Of a stretch of DNA of 64,000 nucleotides, positions 10,112 to 24,761 are shown one piece after another. The stretch comes from Rugamonas brunnea (GTDB taxonomy: Bacteria; Pseudomonadota; Gammaproteobacteria; Burkholderiales; Burkholderiaceae_D). The stretch spans positions 62,001 to 126,000 of the forward strand of contig NZ_JACEZT010000006.1 of NCBI RefSeq assembly GCF_014042345.1, in the 5' to 3' direction. How positions within the stretch are numbered: position 1 is the first letter of the stretch; each line of letters starts with the position of its first letter. The translations under genes were made by a program, and so were the position numbers. A model generated the notes under the pieces. The model did no database searches. It was not told the origin of the DNA and saw only the letters and a list, made by a program, of their open reading frames with translations.

Positions 10112-10253
10112 ACCCGTCCCAGAGGGCATCCTCAGTGTTTTTGGCCAGAATTGATGGACGAAATGGTATGATAGGCCACTTTTTTATCAGGGTAATGCAC
10201 GTCGGCGGCGAGCGCGGCCGCAAGCCCTGATCTAACCAATAACAGTTCACAAC

Positions 10254-13200
10254 GTGCGTCTATCTTCCATTAAATTGTCGGGATTTAAGTCTTTCGTTGA
10301 TCCCACCAATTTCCAGGTCCCCGGTCAGCTGGTCGGCGTGGTCGGCCCCAACGGTTGCGGCAAGTCGAACATTATCGATGCCGTGCGCTGGGTGCTGGGC
10401 GAATCGAAGGCCTCGGAACTGCGCGGCGAGTCCATGCAGGACGTGATTTTCAACGGTTCCACCCACCGCAAGCCGGCCGGCCGCGCTTCGGTGGAACTGG
10501 TGTTCGACAACAACGATGGCAAGGCCTCCGGCCAGTGGGGCCAGTACGCGGAAATCGCCGTCAAGCGCACCCTCACGCGCGACGGCACCTCCACCTACTA
10601 CATCAATGGCCAGCCCGTGCGGCGGCGCGACATCCAGGACATCTTCCTCGGCACGGGCCTGGGCCCGCGCGCCTACGCCATCATCGGCCAGGGCATGATC
10701 GCGCGCATCATCGAGTCGCGCCCGGAGGAGTTGCGGGTGTTCCTGGAAGAGGCGGCCGGCGTGTCCAAGTATAAGGAACGGCGCCGCGAGACGGAGAACC
10801 GGCTGCACGACACGCGCGAGAACCTGTTGCGGGTGGAAGACATTCTGCGCGAGCTGAACGCCAACCTGGAAAAGCTGGAAGCCCAGGCGGCCGTGGCCAC
10901 CAAGTTCCACGCGCTGCAGGCGGACCAGGAGGAAAAGCAGAAGCTGCTGTGGCTGCTGCGCAAGCTGGAAGCCGAAAACGAGCAGAAGAAATACTTCCGC
11001 GACATGGAGCAGGCCCAGACCGACCTGGAGGAGCAGACGGCCAAGCTGCGCCACGTGGAATTGTCGCTGGAGCAAATGCGCCAGGCCCACTTCGCCGTCG
11101 GCGACCGGCTGCACACGGCCCAGGGCCATCTGTACCAGACCAACGCCGAGATCGGCAGCCTGGAAGCGCAGATCAAGTTCGTGCTCGAATCGCGCACCCG
11201 TCTGCAAGCCCAGCTCGCTACCTTGACGGCCCAGCGCGACCAGTGGCAAAGCCAGGCCAGCGAATACACGGAACAGATCGAAGAAGCGGAATTCAACCTC
11301 GAAGAATTGTCGGCCAAGGTCGAGCAGTCACAGATGATGGCCGAGCAGAAGGCGGAAGCCTTGCCGGCGATGGAGCAGGCGTGGCGCGAAGCCCAGGTCA
11401 AGAGCACGGAATCGCGGGCCCGCATCATGCAGGCCCAGCAGCAACTGGAACTGGAATCGGCGCACCAGCGCAACGCTTCCAACATCCTGTCCGGCCTGGC
11501 CACGCGGCGCGAGCGTTTGCAGCAGGAAAAGAACGGCCTGAGCCTGCCCGACAGCAGCCACCTGGCCAACCTGAAGCAGCAGCTGGAGGAAAAGCAGCAG
11601 GCGCAGGAGGAACTCGGCTACCACCTGGAAGAGGCACTGGAACAGCAGCCGAAGCTGGAGCAGGAACGCCAGGATGCGCAGGCTCAGGTCAATACGGAAA
11701 CGGCGGCAAATGCCCAGCTGGAAGCGCGCCTGAATGCGCTGCGCCAGATGCAGGAGCGGGTGCAAACCCAGGGCAAGGTGCAGCCGTGGCTGCAAAAGCA
11801 CGAGCTCGACGCGCTGCCGCGCCTGTGGCAAAAGCTCAACATCGAAGCGGGCTGGGAAACGGCGCTCGAATCCGTGCTGCGCGAGCGCACTTCGGCCTTG
11901 CAGATGTCGAACATCGACTGGGCCAAGGCCTTCTTCAGCGATGCGCCGCCCGCCAAGCTGGCCCTGTATGCGCCGTCCACGGCTGTGCCGCCAGCGCCGC
12001 TGGAGGTGCCGGGCCTGACGCCGTTCCTGAACCTGCTCAAGCTCAACGATCCCGGCCTGCGCGCCGTGTTGCAGGACTGGTTGCACAACGTCTATTCGGC
12101 CGAGGACACGGCCAGCGCCTTCGCCGAGCGCGGCAGGCTGCCGGCCGGCGGCTGCTTCGTCACGCGCCAGGGCCATGTGATCACGCAGGGCAGCGTGCGT
12201 TTCTACGCGGCCGACGCCGAGCAGGACGGCATGCTGGGCCGCCAGCAGGAAATCGACAACATCACCAAGCAGTTGCGGGCCCAGCAGATGCTGGCCGACG
12301 AGGCGCGCGCGCGCGCCGTGCGCGCCGAGGCGGCCGTGGCCAACCATGCGCGCCAGCTCACCGAATACCGCGCCCGTAGCCAGAGCCTGACCCAGTCCGT
12401 GCACACGCTGCAACTGGAAGTGGTCAAGCTGTCCGAGATCGAGGCGCGCTTCAACCAGCGCAGCCACCAGATCGAAACGGACCTGGCCGAGATCGCGGCC
12501 CAGGAAGCCGAGCAGATGCAGATCAAGCTGGAATCGGAGGAGAAATTCGAACAGCTCGACATGGCGCTGGGCACCCTGCAAGGCGAGCACGAGGATGGCC
12601 AGACGGCCTTCCTGCAGCAGGAACAGCGGCTGGCCGACGCGCGCGAGCAGTTGCGCGACCTGGAGCGGGCCGCGCAGGAAGCCCAGTTCGCCGAGAAATC
12701 CCAGCGCAGCAAGATCGAGGAATTGCGCCGCAATATCGCCACCGCCACCACCCAGGCGGCGCAGGTGGCGTCCAGCCTGGAGGCCGGGCAGCAGGAGCTG
12801 GCCAGCCTGGAGTCGGGCGCGGCCAACGATGGTTTGCAGGATTTGCTGCAACGGCGCACGGAGCAGGAAAAGGCGCTGTCGGACGCGCGCCACGAGCTGG
12901 ACCAGATCACCCAGCAACTGCGCTCGTCCGAGGAGCAGCGCATGCAGGCCGAACGCAGCCTGCAACCGCAGCGTGACAAGATCATGGAGATGCAGCTCAA
13001 GGAACAGGCCGCGCGCCTGAACCAGGAGCAGTATGCGGCCCAGCTGGCCGAAGTGAACGCGGACGAGGCGGCCCTGTCCGAGAAGCTGCACCCGGACATG
13101 AAACCGTCCTACCTGCAAGGCGAGGTGACCCGGCTGAGCAACGCCATCGCCGGCCTGGGCGCCGTCAACCTGGCCGCGCTCGACGAGCTGGCCCAGGCGT

Positions 13201-13777
13201 CCGAACGCAAGCAGTTCCTGGACGCCCAGAACGCCGACCTGACCGAGGCCATCAATACCTTGGAAGATGCGATCCAAAAGATCGACAAGGAAACGCGCGA
13301 ACTGCTGCAAGACACCTTCGACCGCGTCAACGGCCACTTCTCCGAACTGTTCCCCATCCTGTTCGGCGGCGGACAGGCCAAGCTGATCATGACGGGCGAC
13401 GAGATCCTCGATTCCGGCGTGCAGGTGATGGCGCAGCCGCCGGGCAAGAAGAACGCCACCATCCACCTGCTGTCGGGCGGCGAGAAGGCGCTCACGGCCA
13501 CGGCGCTGGTGTTCTCCATGTTCCGCCTGAACCCGGCGCCGTTCTGCCTGCTCGACGAGGTCGACGCGCCGCTGGACGACGCCAACACGGAACGTTTCTG
13601 CCGGATGGTCAAGCGCATGTCGGACCAGACCCAATTCCTCTTCATTTCGCACAACAAGATCGCGATGGAGATGGCCAATCAACTGATCGGTGTGACGATG
13701 CAAGAGCAGGGCGTATCGCGCATCGTGGCGGTGGACATGGAAGCCGCCGCCAATTTTGCTTCCGAGGCACAAGCAGC

Positions 13778-13781
<4 letters not shown>
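10254..13781 (+). CDS. smc: Chromosome partition protein SMC
   Basis: Chromosome-condensation ATPase, 1175 aa, full length. N-terminal head: Walker A GPNGCGKSN (about 32-40) and VRWVLGESKASELRG. A long coiled coil is split by a hinge (about 510-640, containing LYAPSTAVPPAPLEVPG and GGCFVTRQGHVITQGSVRFY). C-terminal head: signature LSGGEKALTATALVFSM and Walker B FCLLDEVDAPLDDANT. Start is GTG (10254), chosen because MRLSSIKLSGFKSFVDPT is the conserved N-terminus. Its stop overlaps the start of zipA by 4 nt. First gene of a packed smc-zipA-ligA-galU-def run. Confidence 0.98.
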
Positions 13782-18243
<4,462 letters not shown>

Positions 18244-18247
<4 letters not shown>

Positions 18248-18780
18248 CCGTGCGCGAGATTCTCAAGATGGGCGACCCGCGCTTGCTGCGGGTGGCCGAG
18301 CCGGTGCGCGAATTCGGCACGCCCGAGATGACGCGCCTGATCGCCGACATGTTCGACACCATGCACGCGGCCAATGGCGCCGGCCTGGCCGCGCCGCAGA
18401 TCGGCGTCAACCTGCAGCTGGTGATCTACGGCTTCAAGCAGAACACGCGTTATCCGGATGCGCCGCAAGTGCCGGAAACGGTATTGATCAATCCCGTGCT
18501 CACTCCGCTGTCGGACGAGCAGGAGGAGGGCTTCGAGGGATGCTTGTCTGTGCCCGGCCTGCGCGGCAGCGTGCCACGCTGGACCCGGCTGCGCTATGTG
18601 GGCGTGGACCAGTTCAATCAGCCCATCGTGCGTGAGGTGGACGGCTTCCACGCCCGCGTGGTGCAGCACGAGGTGGACCATCTGCACGGCATCTTGTACC
18701 CGATGCGCATCAAGGACTTCTCCCGGTTCGGCTTCACCGACGTGATGTTCCCCGACCTCGATCCCCACGACGACGATTGA
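18244..18780 (+). CDS. def: Peptide deformylase
   Basis: Removes the N-terminal formyl group from nascent proteins. 178 aa. All three family motifs are intact: [10 protein letters not shown] (about 46-54), EGCLSVPG with metal ligand C100, and QHEVDHLHG with ligands H142 and H146 and catalytic E143. Starts [21 protein letters not shown]. It overlaps galU by 4 nt and is not next to fmt, so it may be a second deformylase paralogue; the genome would have to be searched for a def-fmt locus. Confidence 0.96.
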
Positions 18781-18790
18781 GCGGAGCACG

Positions 18791-19744
18791 ATGAGCGCAG
18801 AGCCAGTCAAGGGGCCGTTGCGGCCCAAGGTGGGGGCCGAACGGGGCACCTTCCGCATGGGAAATTCGCGCATCAAGCGCGTGGGCCTGCCGCGCTGGTA
18901 CTGGGCCGACATCTACCACTGGATGCTGACGCTGACGTGGGCCCGCTTCTTCCTGCTGTTCTCCACCATCTACGTGGCGACCAACCTGTTCTTCGCCAGC
19001 GCGTTCTACCTGGTGCCCGGTTCCGTCTCCAACGCGCGGCCGGACTCCTTCTTCGACGACGTGTTCTTCTCGATCGAGACGCTGGCGACGGTGGGCTATG
19101 GCTACATGAACCCGGGCAGCACCTACGGCCACGTGGTGGCCTCGATCGAGATCATGCTGGGCATGGTGGAGGTGGCGGTGGTGACGGGTCTGCTGTTCGC
19201 GCGCTTCTCGCGGCCCACGTCGCGCATCATGTTCTCCGACGTGGCCGTCATCACGCCGTTCAATGGCGTGCCCACGCTGATGCTGCGCACCGGGAATGAG
19301 CGCTCCAACCTGATCCTGGAGGCGTCCGTGCGGGCCTCGCTGGTGCGGCGCGAGACGACCCAGGAAGGCCAGCTGTTCACGCGCTTCTACGACCTCAAGC
19401 TGGAGCGCGACCAGACCACCGTGTTCGCGCTGACCTGGACCATCATGCACCGTATCGACGAGCAAAGCCCGTTGTGGGGCAAAACCCAGCAGGACCTGAT
19501 CAACGAGGGCACCACGCTGACCGTGGGCGTGTCCGGCACGGACGATACGCTGAACGATTTCGTGCACGCGCGCCAAAGCTATTCGGCCGAGCACATCTTC
19601 TTCAACCACCACTTCGCCGACATCCTGTCCGACAAGCTGGAGGGCGATATCCGCATCCTCGACTTCAGCAAGTTCCACGATATCCATCCGGACGGCAGCG
19701 AAGGCGGCACCATGCCCGGCGCCGCCGTGGCCCATCCGGGCTGA
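18791..19744 (+). CDS. Inward-rectifier potassium channel, KirBac type
   Basis: 317 aa. Slide helix and two transmembrane segments (about 47-75 and 110-135) flank a pore loop with the K+ selectivity filter T100-VGYG. The C-terminal cytoplasmic beta-sandwich (about 145-300) with SDVAVITPFNGVPTLMLRTGNERSN is the Kir regulatory domain. Expected role: K+ conductance across the inner membrane, gated by ligands or lipids. It begins 10 nt after def and is convergent with the DUF3141 gene (6-nt gap), so it is the last gene of the plus-strand run. Confidence 0.93.
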   Translation: MSAEPVKGPLRPKVGAERGTFRMGNSRIKRVGLPRWYWADIYHWMLTLTWARFFLLFSTIYVATNLFFASAFYLVPGSVSNARPDSFFDDVFFSIETLATVGYGYMNPGSTYGHVVASIEIMLGMVEVAVVTGLLFARFSRPTSRIMFSDVAVITPFNGVPTLMLRTGNERSNLILEASVRASLVRRETTQEGQLFTRFYDLKLERDQTTVFALTWTIMHRIDEQSPLWGKTQQDLINEGTTLTVGVSGTDDTLNDFVHARQSYSAEHIFFNHHFADILSDKLEGDIRILDFSKFHDIHPDGSEGGTMPGAAVAHPG

Positions 19745-19750
19745 CGAAGC

Positions 19751-21967
19751 TTACATCTCCGGTCCCGGTTCGCTGGGTACGGGCGATGCCGTTTCATCGA
19801 CCTGCAGGATGGCCGCCACGTGCTGCAAGCGCAGTCGCTTTTCCTCCTTGATCGGCCCGCTGCGGGCCAGCAGGCCGCGCGCCAGGTGCAGCGCTTCGCG
19901 GCGCTGGGCCAGCGTGGGCAGCAGCACGCGCAAACCTTGCAGCGCGCGCTCCTCGTCCAGCCGCACCAGGTAGGTTTGCAGGTTGACGGCATGCTTGAGC
20001 TGGTTCAGCGTGATGGTCTTGTCCAGACCCCGTTCGCGCATCAGCTGGCGGATGCCGTCGTAGGGCCGCTTGTCCACCACGCCCACACCGCTGGCCACGT
20101 AGATCACCAGCCGCAGGAAGCCCGATTCCTGGCTGCCCCGTTCGAACCACGTCTCGCGTTCGGCGCGGCGCAGGCGCAGCAGCTCGTCCTGTTCGCGGTT
20201 GCGCCCGCGCGGGCGGTTCAGGTGCGGCGCGGACGGCGACAGGCCCACCAGCGCCGCCGTCAGCGGCGATTCGTAGACGGCCTTGAACAGGTTCTCGCAG
20301 GCGCTGTCGCGCAGGTCGCGGTAGCTGTCCCACATTTGTCCGATCATGGCGCTGGCCTGCTGTTCGGCTTGCAGCAGTGGATTGTCCGGGGCCACCGGCC
20401 GGCGCTGGGCGCGCACGGCTTCGGCCAGCGGCGCTACCGCCTTGACGAAGGGATTGCTGTCCGAGATCAGGTGGCGCTCCAGCCGCGCCCAGTTGAGGTT
20501 GCGGTACAGCGCGGCCGTGGTCTCGTTGGTCACGGCGCGCACGGCCGGTGACACGAAGCGGTCATACATGGCCTGGTTGACCTGGGCCACGCGGCGCACC
20601 ACCTCGAACGCGCGTTCGTCTTGGCGGCCTTCTTCACCGAGCGCCAGGATGTCGCTTACTTCGCGCGGCTCGAAGCGGATCACGTAACGGCCGCTGGCGA
20701 ATTCCAGGCCCGGCATGTCGGGGTGGGTGTCGGTGATGATGGCTTCGTACAGGCCCGGTGGCAGCACGTCGATCAGGTCCAGCGCGTTGGCCAGTTCCGT
20801 GTGCTCGCGGTTGGCCACGCCGGCCGACACGAAGATGCCCAGGTGGCCCACGTGCTCATGCAGGAAGTAGACGATGGTTTGCTCGTTGTCGCGGATCTCG
20901 CCCGCGTTGGCGTACAGGTCCGGAATCCAGTTCAGCGCCTGCTGGGGCGGCGTGATGTTGTCGCCCCACGATGCGAACACGATGATGGGCGAACGGATGT
21001 GGCGCAGGTTGATCTGGCTGCGGCCCTCATCGTGGAAGATCTCGCCCGCGCTCAGGCGGTTGCCGACGAACAGGTTCTGGGTGATCCACTCCATCTCCTC
21101 CTTGTTGAGCAGGAAGTGGCCGCCCCACCAGCGTTCGAACTCCAGGAAGCGCTGCCGTTCCGTGTCGACCTTGGCGTACAGGCCGTAGGGCTTGTGCCAG
21201 TAGGTGTTGGCCGGGTCCAGCTGCTCGAAGTTGTTGACCAGGTGGGCGCCGTCGAATTTGCCGTTGCCCATGTCGCCGGCCAGCGAGGCGGGCCAGGTGC
21301 CGCCCAGCAGCCCGCCCGTGTAGCGCATCGGGTATTTGCCGTGCACCCCGGACCAGTACGAGATGGGCGAGCCGGCCAGCAGGATGGGGCCCACCAGTTC
21401 CGGCTCCAGCGCGGCCAGCATCATCAGCGCCCAGCCACCCTGGCAGTTGCCGATCACGAAAGGCTTGCCGGCGTCGCCCGGGTGCAGCTGGTTGACCTTG
21501 GCCAGGAATACGCGTTCGGCCGCCGTCACGCATTCGACCGTCTGGCCCGGCACCGGCTGCGGGAAGAACATCACGAAGTAGCATGGGTGGCCCTGGCGCA
21601 GCGCGATGCCGATCTCGCTGTCGATCTTGGAGCCGCCAATGCCGGGGCCGTGCCCGGCGCGCGGGTCGATCACGACGAAGGGGCGCTTGTGCGGGTCGGT
21701 GGCCGGGCAGCCGGGCGGCGGCTTGATGGCGGCCAGCGCGTAGTTGGCCGGCCGTTCCAGCTTGCGGCCATCGACGATGATGTCGTAGTCGAACACCAGC
21801 ACGGGTGGTTTGCCCGACTGCTCATGCTCGGCATAAATGTTGCCGCGCTCGCGCAGCACATCGAAGGTAAGGATGGACCGCTGCCACGCATCGACCCAGT
21901 AGTCGAAGATGGACGAGGCGAGCGGGGGCGAAGCCGGCGTGCCGGCTGGCGGGTCGGACAGGGACAT
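19751..21967 (-). CDS. DUF3141 protein, PhaC-like alpha/beta hydrolase
   Basis: 738 aa. The alpha/beta-hydrolase core carries a polyhydroxyalkanoate-synthase-like triad: nucleophile C175 in GNCQGGW (G-x-C-x-G-G), D336 in SWGDNITPP and H375 in HEHVGHLG. DUF3141 proteins are annotated as PHB synthase-like, but activity is not established. The C-terminal 300 residues are outside the hydrolase core and helical. It lies 56 nt downstream of a phasin gene on the same strand, which supports a role at polyhydroxyalkanoate granules. An acyltransferase or depolymerase role is equally possible. Confidence 0.85.
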   Translation of the reverse strand: MSLSDPPAGTPASPPLASSIFDYWVDAWQRSILTFDVLRERGNIYAEHEQSGKPPVLVFDYDIIVDGRKLERPANYALAAIKPPPGCPATDPHKRPFVVIDPRAGHGPGIGGSKIDSEIGIALRQGHPCYFVMFFPQPVPGQTVECVTAAERVFLAKVNQLHPGDAGKPFVIGNCQGGWALMMLAALEPELVGPILLAGSPISYWSGVHGKYPMRYTGGLLGGTWPASLAGDMGNGKFDGAHLVNNFEQLDPANTYWHKPYGLYAKVDTERQRFLEFERWWGGHFLLNKEEMEWITQNLFVGNRLSAGEIFHDEGRSQINLRHIRSPIIVFASWGDNITPPQQALNWIPDLYANAGEIRDNEQTIVYFLHEHVGHLGIFVSAGVANREHTELANALDLIDVLPPGLYEAIITDTHPDMPGLEFASGRYVIRFEPREVSDILALGEEGRQDERAFEVVRRVAQVNQAMYDRFVSPAVRAVTNETTAALYRNLNWARLERHLISDSNPFVKAVAPLAEAVRAQRRPVAPDNPLLQAEQQASAMIGQMWDSYRDLRDSACENLFKAVYESPLTAALVGLSPSAPHLNRPRGRNREQDELLRLRRAERETWFERGSQESGFLRLVIYVASGVGVVDKRPYDGIRQLMRERGLDKTITLNQLKHAVNLQTYLVRLDEERALQGLRVLLPTLAQRREALHLARGLLARSGPIKEEKRLRLQHVAAILQVDETASPVPSEPGPEM

Positions 21968-22023
21968 GGAGCACTCCCAGGGGTGGTTCGGTGGCCGGTC
22001 TCCCGGCCGCTCAGGCTACTAGG

Positions 22024-22377
22024 CTACTGTTTGTGGCTGCCGGCTTGCTGGGCTGCGCGGCTCAGGGCCGTTTGCGTCTCCAGCGTCAGTTCGGCCAGCT
22101 GGCGGCCGTAATCGACGGCCCGTTCCAGTGTGGGGGCCACCTGGGCACTGGCCGTGGCCAGCCATTCCTGCGGGGTGCTGGCGGCGAGGCGCGCGTGCAT
22201 GGCTTTCGGGTATTCATCGAGCACGCTGCGGATGGCGTCCATGTTGAGGGCCGTCAGTTTGGCCATGCTGTCGACCCCGCTCTGGGCCAGCGAGGTGACG
22301 AAATCGACTTGCGCTTCCACTTGTGCGCGGCTGGCCGCGGGTAACTGTGCGGTGAACTGTTCTGCTGCTGAAACCAT
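22024..22377 (-). CDS. Phasin family protein
   Basis: 117-aa amphipathic helical protein (MVSAAEQFTAQLPAASRAQVEAQVDF...) with the phasin pattern of repeated FxxSLAxxGVDSMAKLTALNMDAIRSVLDE and a second helix ending in ERAVDYGRQLAELTLETQTAL. Phasins coat polyhydroxyalkanoate granules. It is shorter than PhaP of Cupriavidus (about 190 aa). The gene precedes the PhaC-like DUF3141 gene and is probably cotranscribed with it. Starts with ATG behind GGAGGC. Confidence 0.8.
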   Translation of the reverse strand: MVSAAEQFTAQLPAASRAQVEAQVDFVTSLAQSGVDSMAKLTALNMDAIRSVLDEYPKAMHARLAASTPQEWLATASAQVAPTLERAVDYGRQLAELTLETQTALSRAAQQAGSHKQ

Positions 22378-22536
22378 GGATGCCTCCTGGGTGGTTTGCT
22401 GACAGTGTGTCGGAATGGAGCGTGGTCATTGTGGCATGGTGTGCGGGCGGGGGCAAGCGGCGCGCGCTACGCCGTATCAAGCTGCGGCGAGCGGCATCGG
22501 GCGGTGGCGAGCGGTGCCGCTTGGTATCGCGCCGCC

Positions 22537-22956
22537 TCAGGCCGCGCCCAGCAGGTCGCGGGCATTCAGCAGCGCGTAGACGATGTCGGGATGGCGGTCC
22601 AGGCAGCGCCGGATGGCGGCCGGGATGGCCTGGCGCGTCTTGCGGCACAGGCCGGGGCGCTCGGCCAGTTCGATCGCCAGGCCGCGCACGGTGCGCACCC
22701 CGTGTACGCTGGGGGTGATGCTGACCACCATGCCCAGCAACTGGTCCATGCGGGCCGTCATGTGCTGCAGTTCCTCGTAGCTGGCCACGGCTTCGATGCG
22801 GGCGATCAGGCGTTTTTCTTCCTCGCGCGTGAGGCGCAGGATGCGCACGTCCGTCTCCGGCGCCGTTTCCAGCGCGTCCAGCAGCCCGTCGCGCCCGCAG
22901 ACGCAGGCGCCGGGCGGACACTCCTGGCGTATCGGAAAGGGCAACGCTTGCAGCAT
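22537..22956 (-). CDS. Hypothetical protein with N-terminal CxC motif
   Basis: 139 aa, soluble, no family I can name. The N-terminus has C-P-P-G-A-C-V-C-G, a possible metal site (C13, C18, C20). The rest is helical with acidic/basic stretches (REEEKRLIARIEAVASYEELQHMTARMDQLLGMVVSITPSVHGVR) and a C-terminal Arg-rich helix. A cluster of Cys near a short coiled region suggests a small regulatory protein, but this is speculation. It lies 159 nt upstream of the phasin gene on the same strand and downstream of a large inverted repeat. GC and codon pattern are like the neighbours. Confidence 0.6.
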   Translation of the reverse strand: MLQALPFPIRQECPPGACVCGRDGLLDALETAPETDVRILRLTREEEKRLIARIEAVASYEELQHMTARMDQLLGMVVSITPSVHGVRTVRGLAIELAERPGLCRKTRQAIPAAIRRCLDRHPDIVYALLNARDLLGAA

Positions 22957-23008
22957 GGCGGCACGGGCGTGAACGGGCGGAGCTTGATTTTACCCCGATC
23001 GCCGCGCA

Positions 23009-23065
23009 ACCGGGGTCAGGTCATACGATCAGGCATCTTGCCTGATCGTATGACCTGACCCCGGT
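23009..23065. repeat. Perfect 26-bp inverted repeat, 5-nt loop
   Basis: Left arm 23009-23034 and right arm 23040-23065 are exact reverse complements, with loop ATCTT between them. The arms start ACCGGGGTCAGGTC and end in CAGGC. It lies between the pirin stop (23078) and the next minus-strand gene, so it could act as a terminator, but it has no T-tract. The GGGGTCAGGTC-type arms resemble the palindromic repeats seen around REP-associated transposases in Burkholderiales. I infer a REP-like element; no transposase is nearby. Confidence 0.85.
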
Positions 23066-23077
23066 GTTGCTGGTGCA

Positions 23078-23968
23078 TCAGCTTTGGGCTTCCTCGCCCA
23101 GGCGGCCGGCGCGGAAGTCTTCCACGGCGGCGAAGATCTCGGCCTGGGTGTTCATCACGAACGGGCCGTATTGCGCGATCGGCTCGTTCAGGGGCTGGCC
23201 GGCCAGCAGGATGGCGCGGCTGGCTTCGGCCGCGTGCACGGTGACGCCGTCGGCGCCGGCCGTGTTGGCCAGGATCGCCATCGCCTTGGACTGCACCGCC
23301 TTGTCGCCCACGGTGACCGTGCCGCGGTAGGTGTACAGGAAGGCGTTATGGCCTTCCGGCAGCAGCTGGCTGAAGCTGGCGCCGGCCGGGATTTCCAGGT
23401 CCAGGTACAGCGGTTCCGTCACGTCGCGCTGGACGGCGCCGTCCACACCGTGGCTGCGCCCGGCGATCACGCGCACCGTCACGCCTTCGGGCGTGGTGTA
23501 GCGCGGGATGTCCTCAGCTTCGAAGTCGCGGTACCACGGCTGGCGCATCTTGTCGCGCGCGGGCAGGTTCAGCCACAGCTGGAAGCCTTCCATCACGCCT
23601 TCCTCCTGCTCCGGCATTTCCGAGTGGATCACGCCGCGGCCGGCCGTCATCCATTGCACGCCGCCGCTGGTGAGCAGGCCTTCGTGGCCGGCGCTGTCCT
23701 TGTGGCGCATGCGCCCGGTCAGCATGTAGGACACGGTTTCAAAGCCACGGTGCGGGTGCGACGGGAAGCCGGCGATGTAGTCGTTGGCTTCGTCGCTGCC
23801 GAAGGCGTCCAGCATCAGGAACGGGTCCAGGCGGCGCTGCAAGGCCTGGGTCAGGACGCGGTTGATCTTGACGCCGGCCCCGTCCATCACGGCCTGGCCG
23901 TGGATGATGCGTTCCACCGAGCGGCCTTGACGCACTTGCTCGGGTACTGCGGTCGTAGTCTGTGCCAT
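23078..23968 (-). CDS. Pirin family cupin protein
   Basis: 296 aa, two cupin domains. N-terminal metal motif SHPHRGFETVSYMLTGRMRHKDS and WMTAGRGVIHSEMP (His and Glu ligands), then RDVTEPLYLDLEIPAGASFSQLLPEGHNAFLYTYRG in the second domain. Bacterial pirins are reported as iron-dependent quercetinase-like or redox-sensing proteins; the substrate here is unknown. The start MAQTTTAVPEQ was chosen because GGAG sits 8 nt upstream; a longer frame begins 42 nt upstream. It lies 80 nt behind azoR, and the two may be cotranscribed. Confidence 0.92.
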   Translation of the reverse strand: MAQTTTAVPEQVRQGRSVERIIHGQAVMDGAGVKINRVLTQALQRRLDPFLMLDAFGSDEANDYIAGFPSHPHRGFETVSYMLTGRMRHKDSAGHEGLLTSGGVQWMTAGRGVIHSEMPEQEEGVMEGFQLWLNLPARDKMRQPWYRDFEAEDIPRYTTPEGVTVRVIAGRSHGVDGAVQRDVTEPLYLDLEIPAGASFSQLLPEGHNAFLYTYRGTVTVGDKAVQSKAMAILANTAGADGVTVHAAEASRAILLAGQPLNEPIAQYGPFVMNTQAEIFAAVEDFRAGRLGEEAQS

Positions 23969-24048
23969 CACATTCTCCAGGTTGAGCGCGCCGCCCGGGG
24001 CGCGCAACATTGTTACTTGACGGGGTTGATACCGGATTTATACCGGGT

Positions 24049-24648
24049 TTATACCAGCACCGCGTTGATTTCCGCGTCAGCCTGGGCTTGCGCCTTGGCC
24101 ACGGCGTCAGGACCCAGGCCCATGCCTTCAGCGTACACGAACTGCACGTCGGTCAGGCCCAGGAAGGCCAGGAAGGTCTTCAGGTGCGGCAGTTGGGTGT
24201 CCGACGGGGCGCCGCGGTGCATGCCGCCACGGGCCACGGCCACGTACACTTTCTTGCCGGTCAGCAGGCCGACGGGGCCGGTGGCCGTGTACTTGAAGGT
24301 GACGCCGGCGCGGGCGATGGCGTCGAACCAGCTCTTCAGTTGCACGGTGATGCCGAAGTTGTACATGGGCGAGCCGATCACGATCACGTCGGCTGCCTGC
24401 ACCTGGGCGATCAGGGCGTCGTCGAGGGCCACGCGGGCGGCTTGCTCGGCGTTGCGCTGCTCGGCCGGCGTGAACAGGGCCTGCAGGGCGGCTTCGTCCA
24501 GCACGGGATGGGGCTGGGCGGCCAGGTCGCGGCGCGTCACGCTGACGTTGGCGGCGGTGGCGCTCAGCTTGGCGACCAGGGCGTCGGCCAGGCGGGTCGA
24601 TTCGGAACCGGTGCTGCGGGCGCTGGAGTTGATTTGCAGGATGTTCAT
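24049..24648 (-). CDS. azoR: FMN-dependent NADH-azoreductase
   Basis: Flavodoxin-fold FMN enzyme reducing quinones and azo compounds with NADH. 199 aa, starting [22 protein letters not shown], with GGAGCAC upstream. The FMN pocket motif [30 protein letters not shown] (about 93-122) is intact. It is divergent from a LysR regulator (113-nt gap), the classic layout for azoR-type quinone-stress genes, and it is followed by a pirin. Confidence 0.93.
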   Translation of the reverse strand: MNILQINSSARSTGSESTRLADALVAKLSATAANVSVTRRDLAAQPHPVLDEAALQALFTPAEQRNAEQAARVALDDALIAQVQAADVIVIGSPMYNFGITVQLKSWFDAIARAGVTFKYTATGPVGLLTGKKVYVAVARGGMHRGAPSDTQLPHLKTFLAFLGLTDVQFVYAEGMGLGPDAVAKAQAQADAEINAVLV

Positions 24649-24736
24649 GGTGTGCTCCGTTTCTGTGGGGTGGTTGTTACGATGGATGAACTTTATCAGT
24701 TCCAAAAACGTGCCGGAAGCCGTTAAAATGGATAAC

Positions 24737-24750
24737 ATTAGTCCACTGAT
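24737..24750. promoter_or_regulatory. Candidate LysR operator between azoR and its regulator
   Basis: ATTAGTCCACTGAT is a near-perfect dyad (ATTAGT / ACTGAT, one mismatch) 11 nt before the LysR start. A related half-site, ATCAGTTCC, lies at 24695-24703 and GGAAC follows at 24751. The location in a divergent LysR intergenic region fits an operator, but this is inference. Confidence 0.4.
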
Positions 24751-24761
24751 GGAACAATCAC

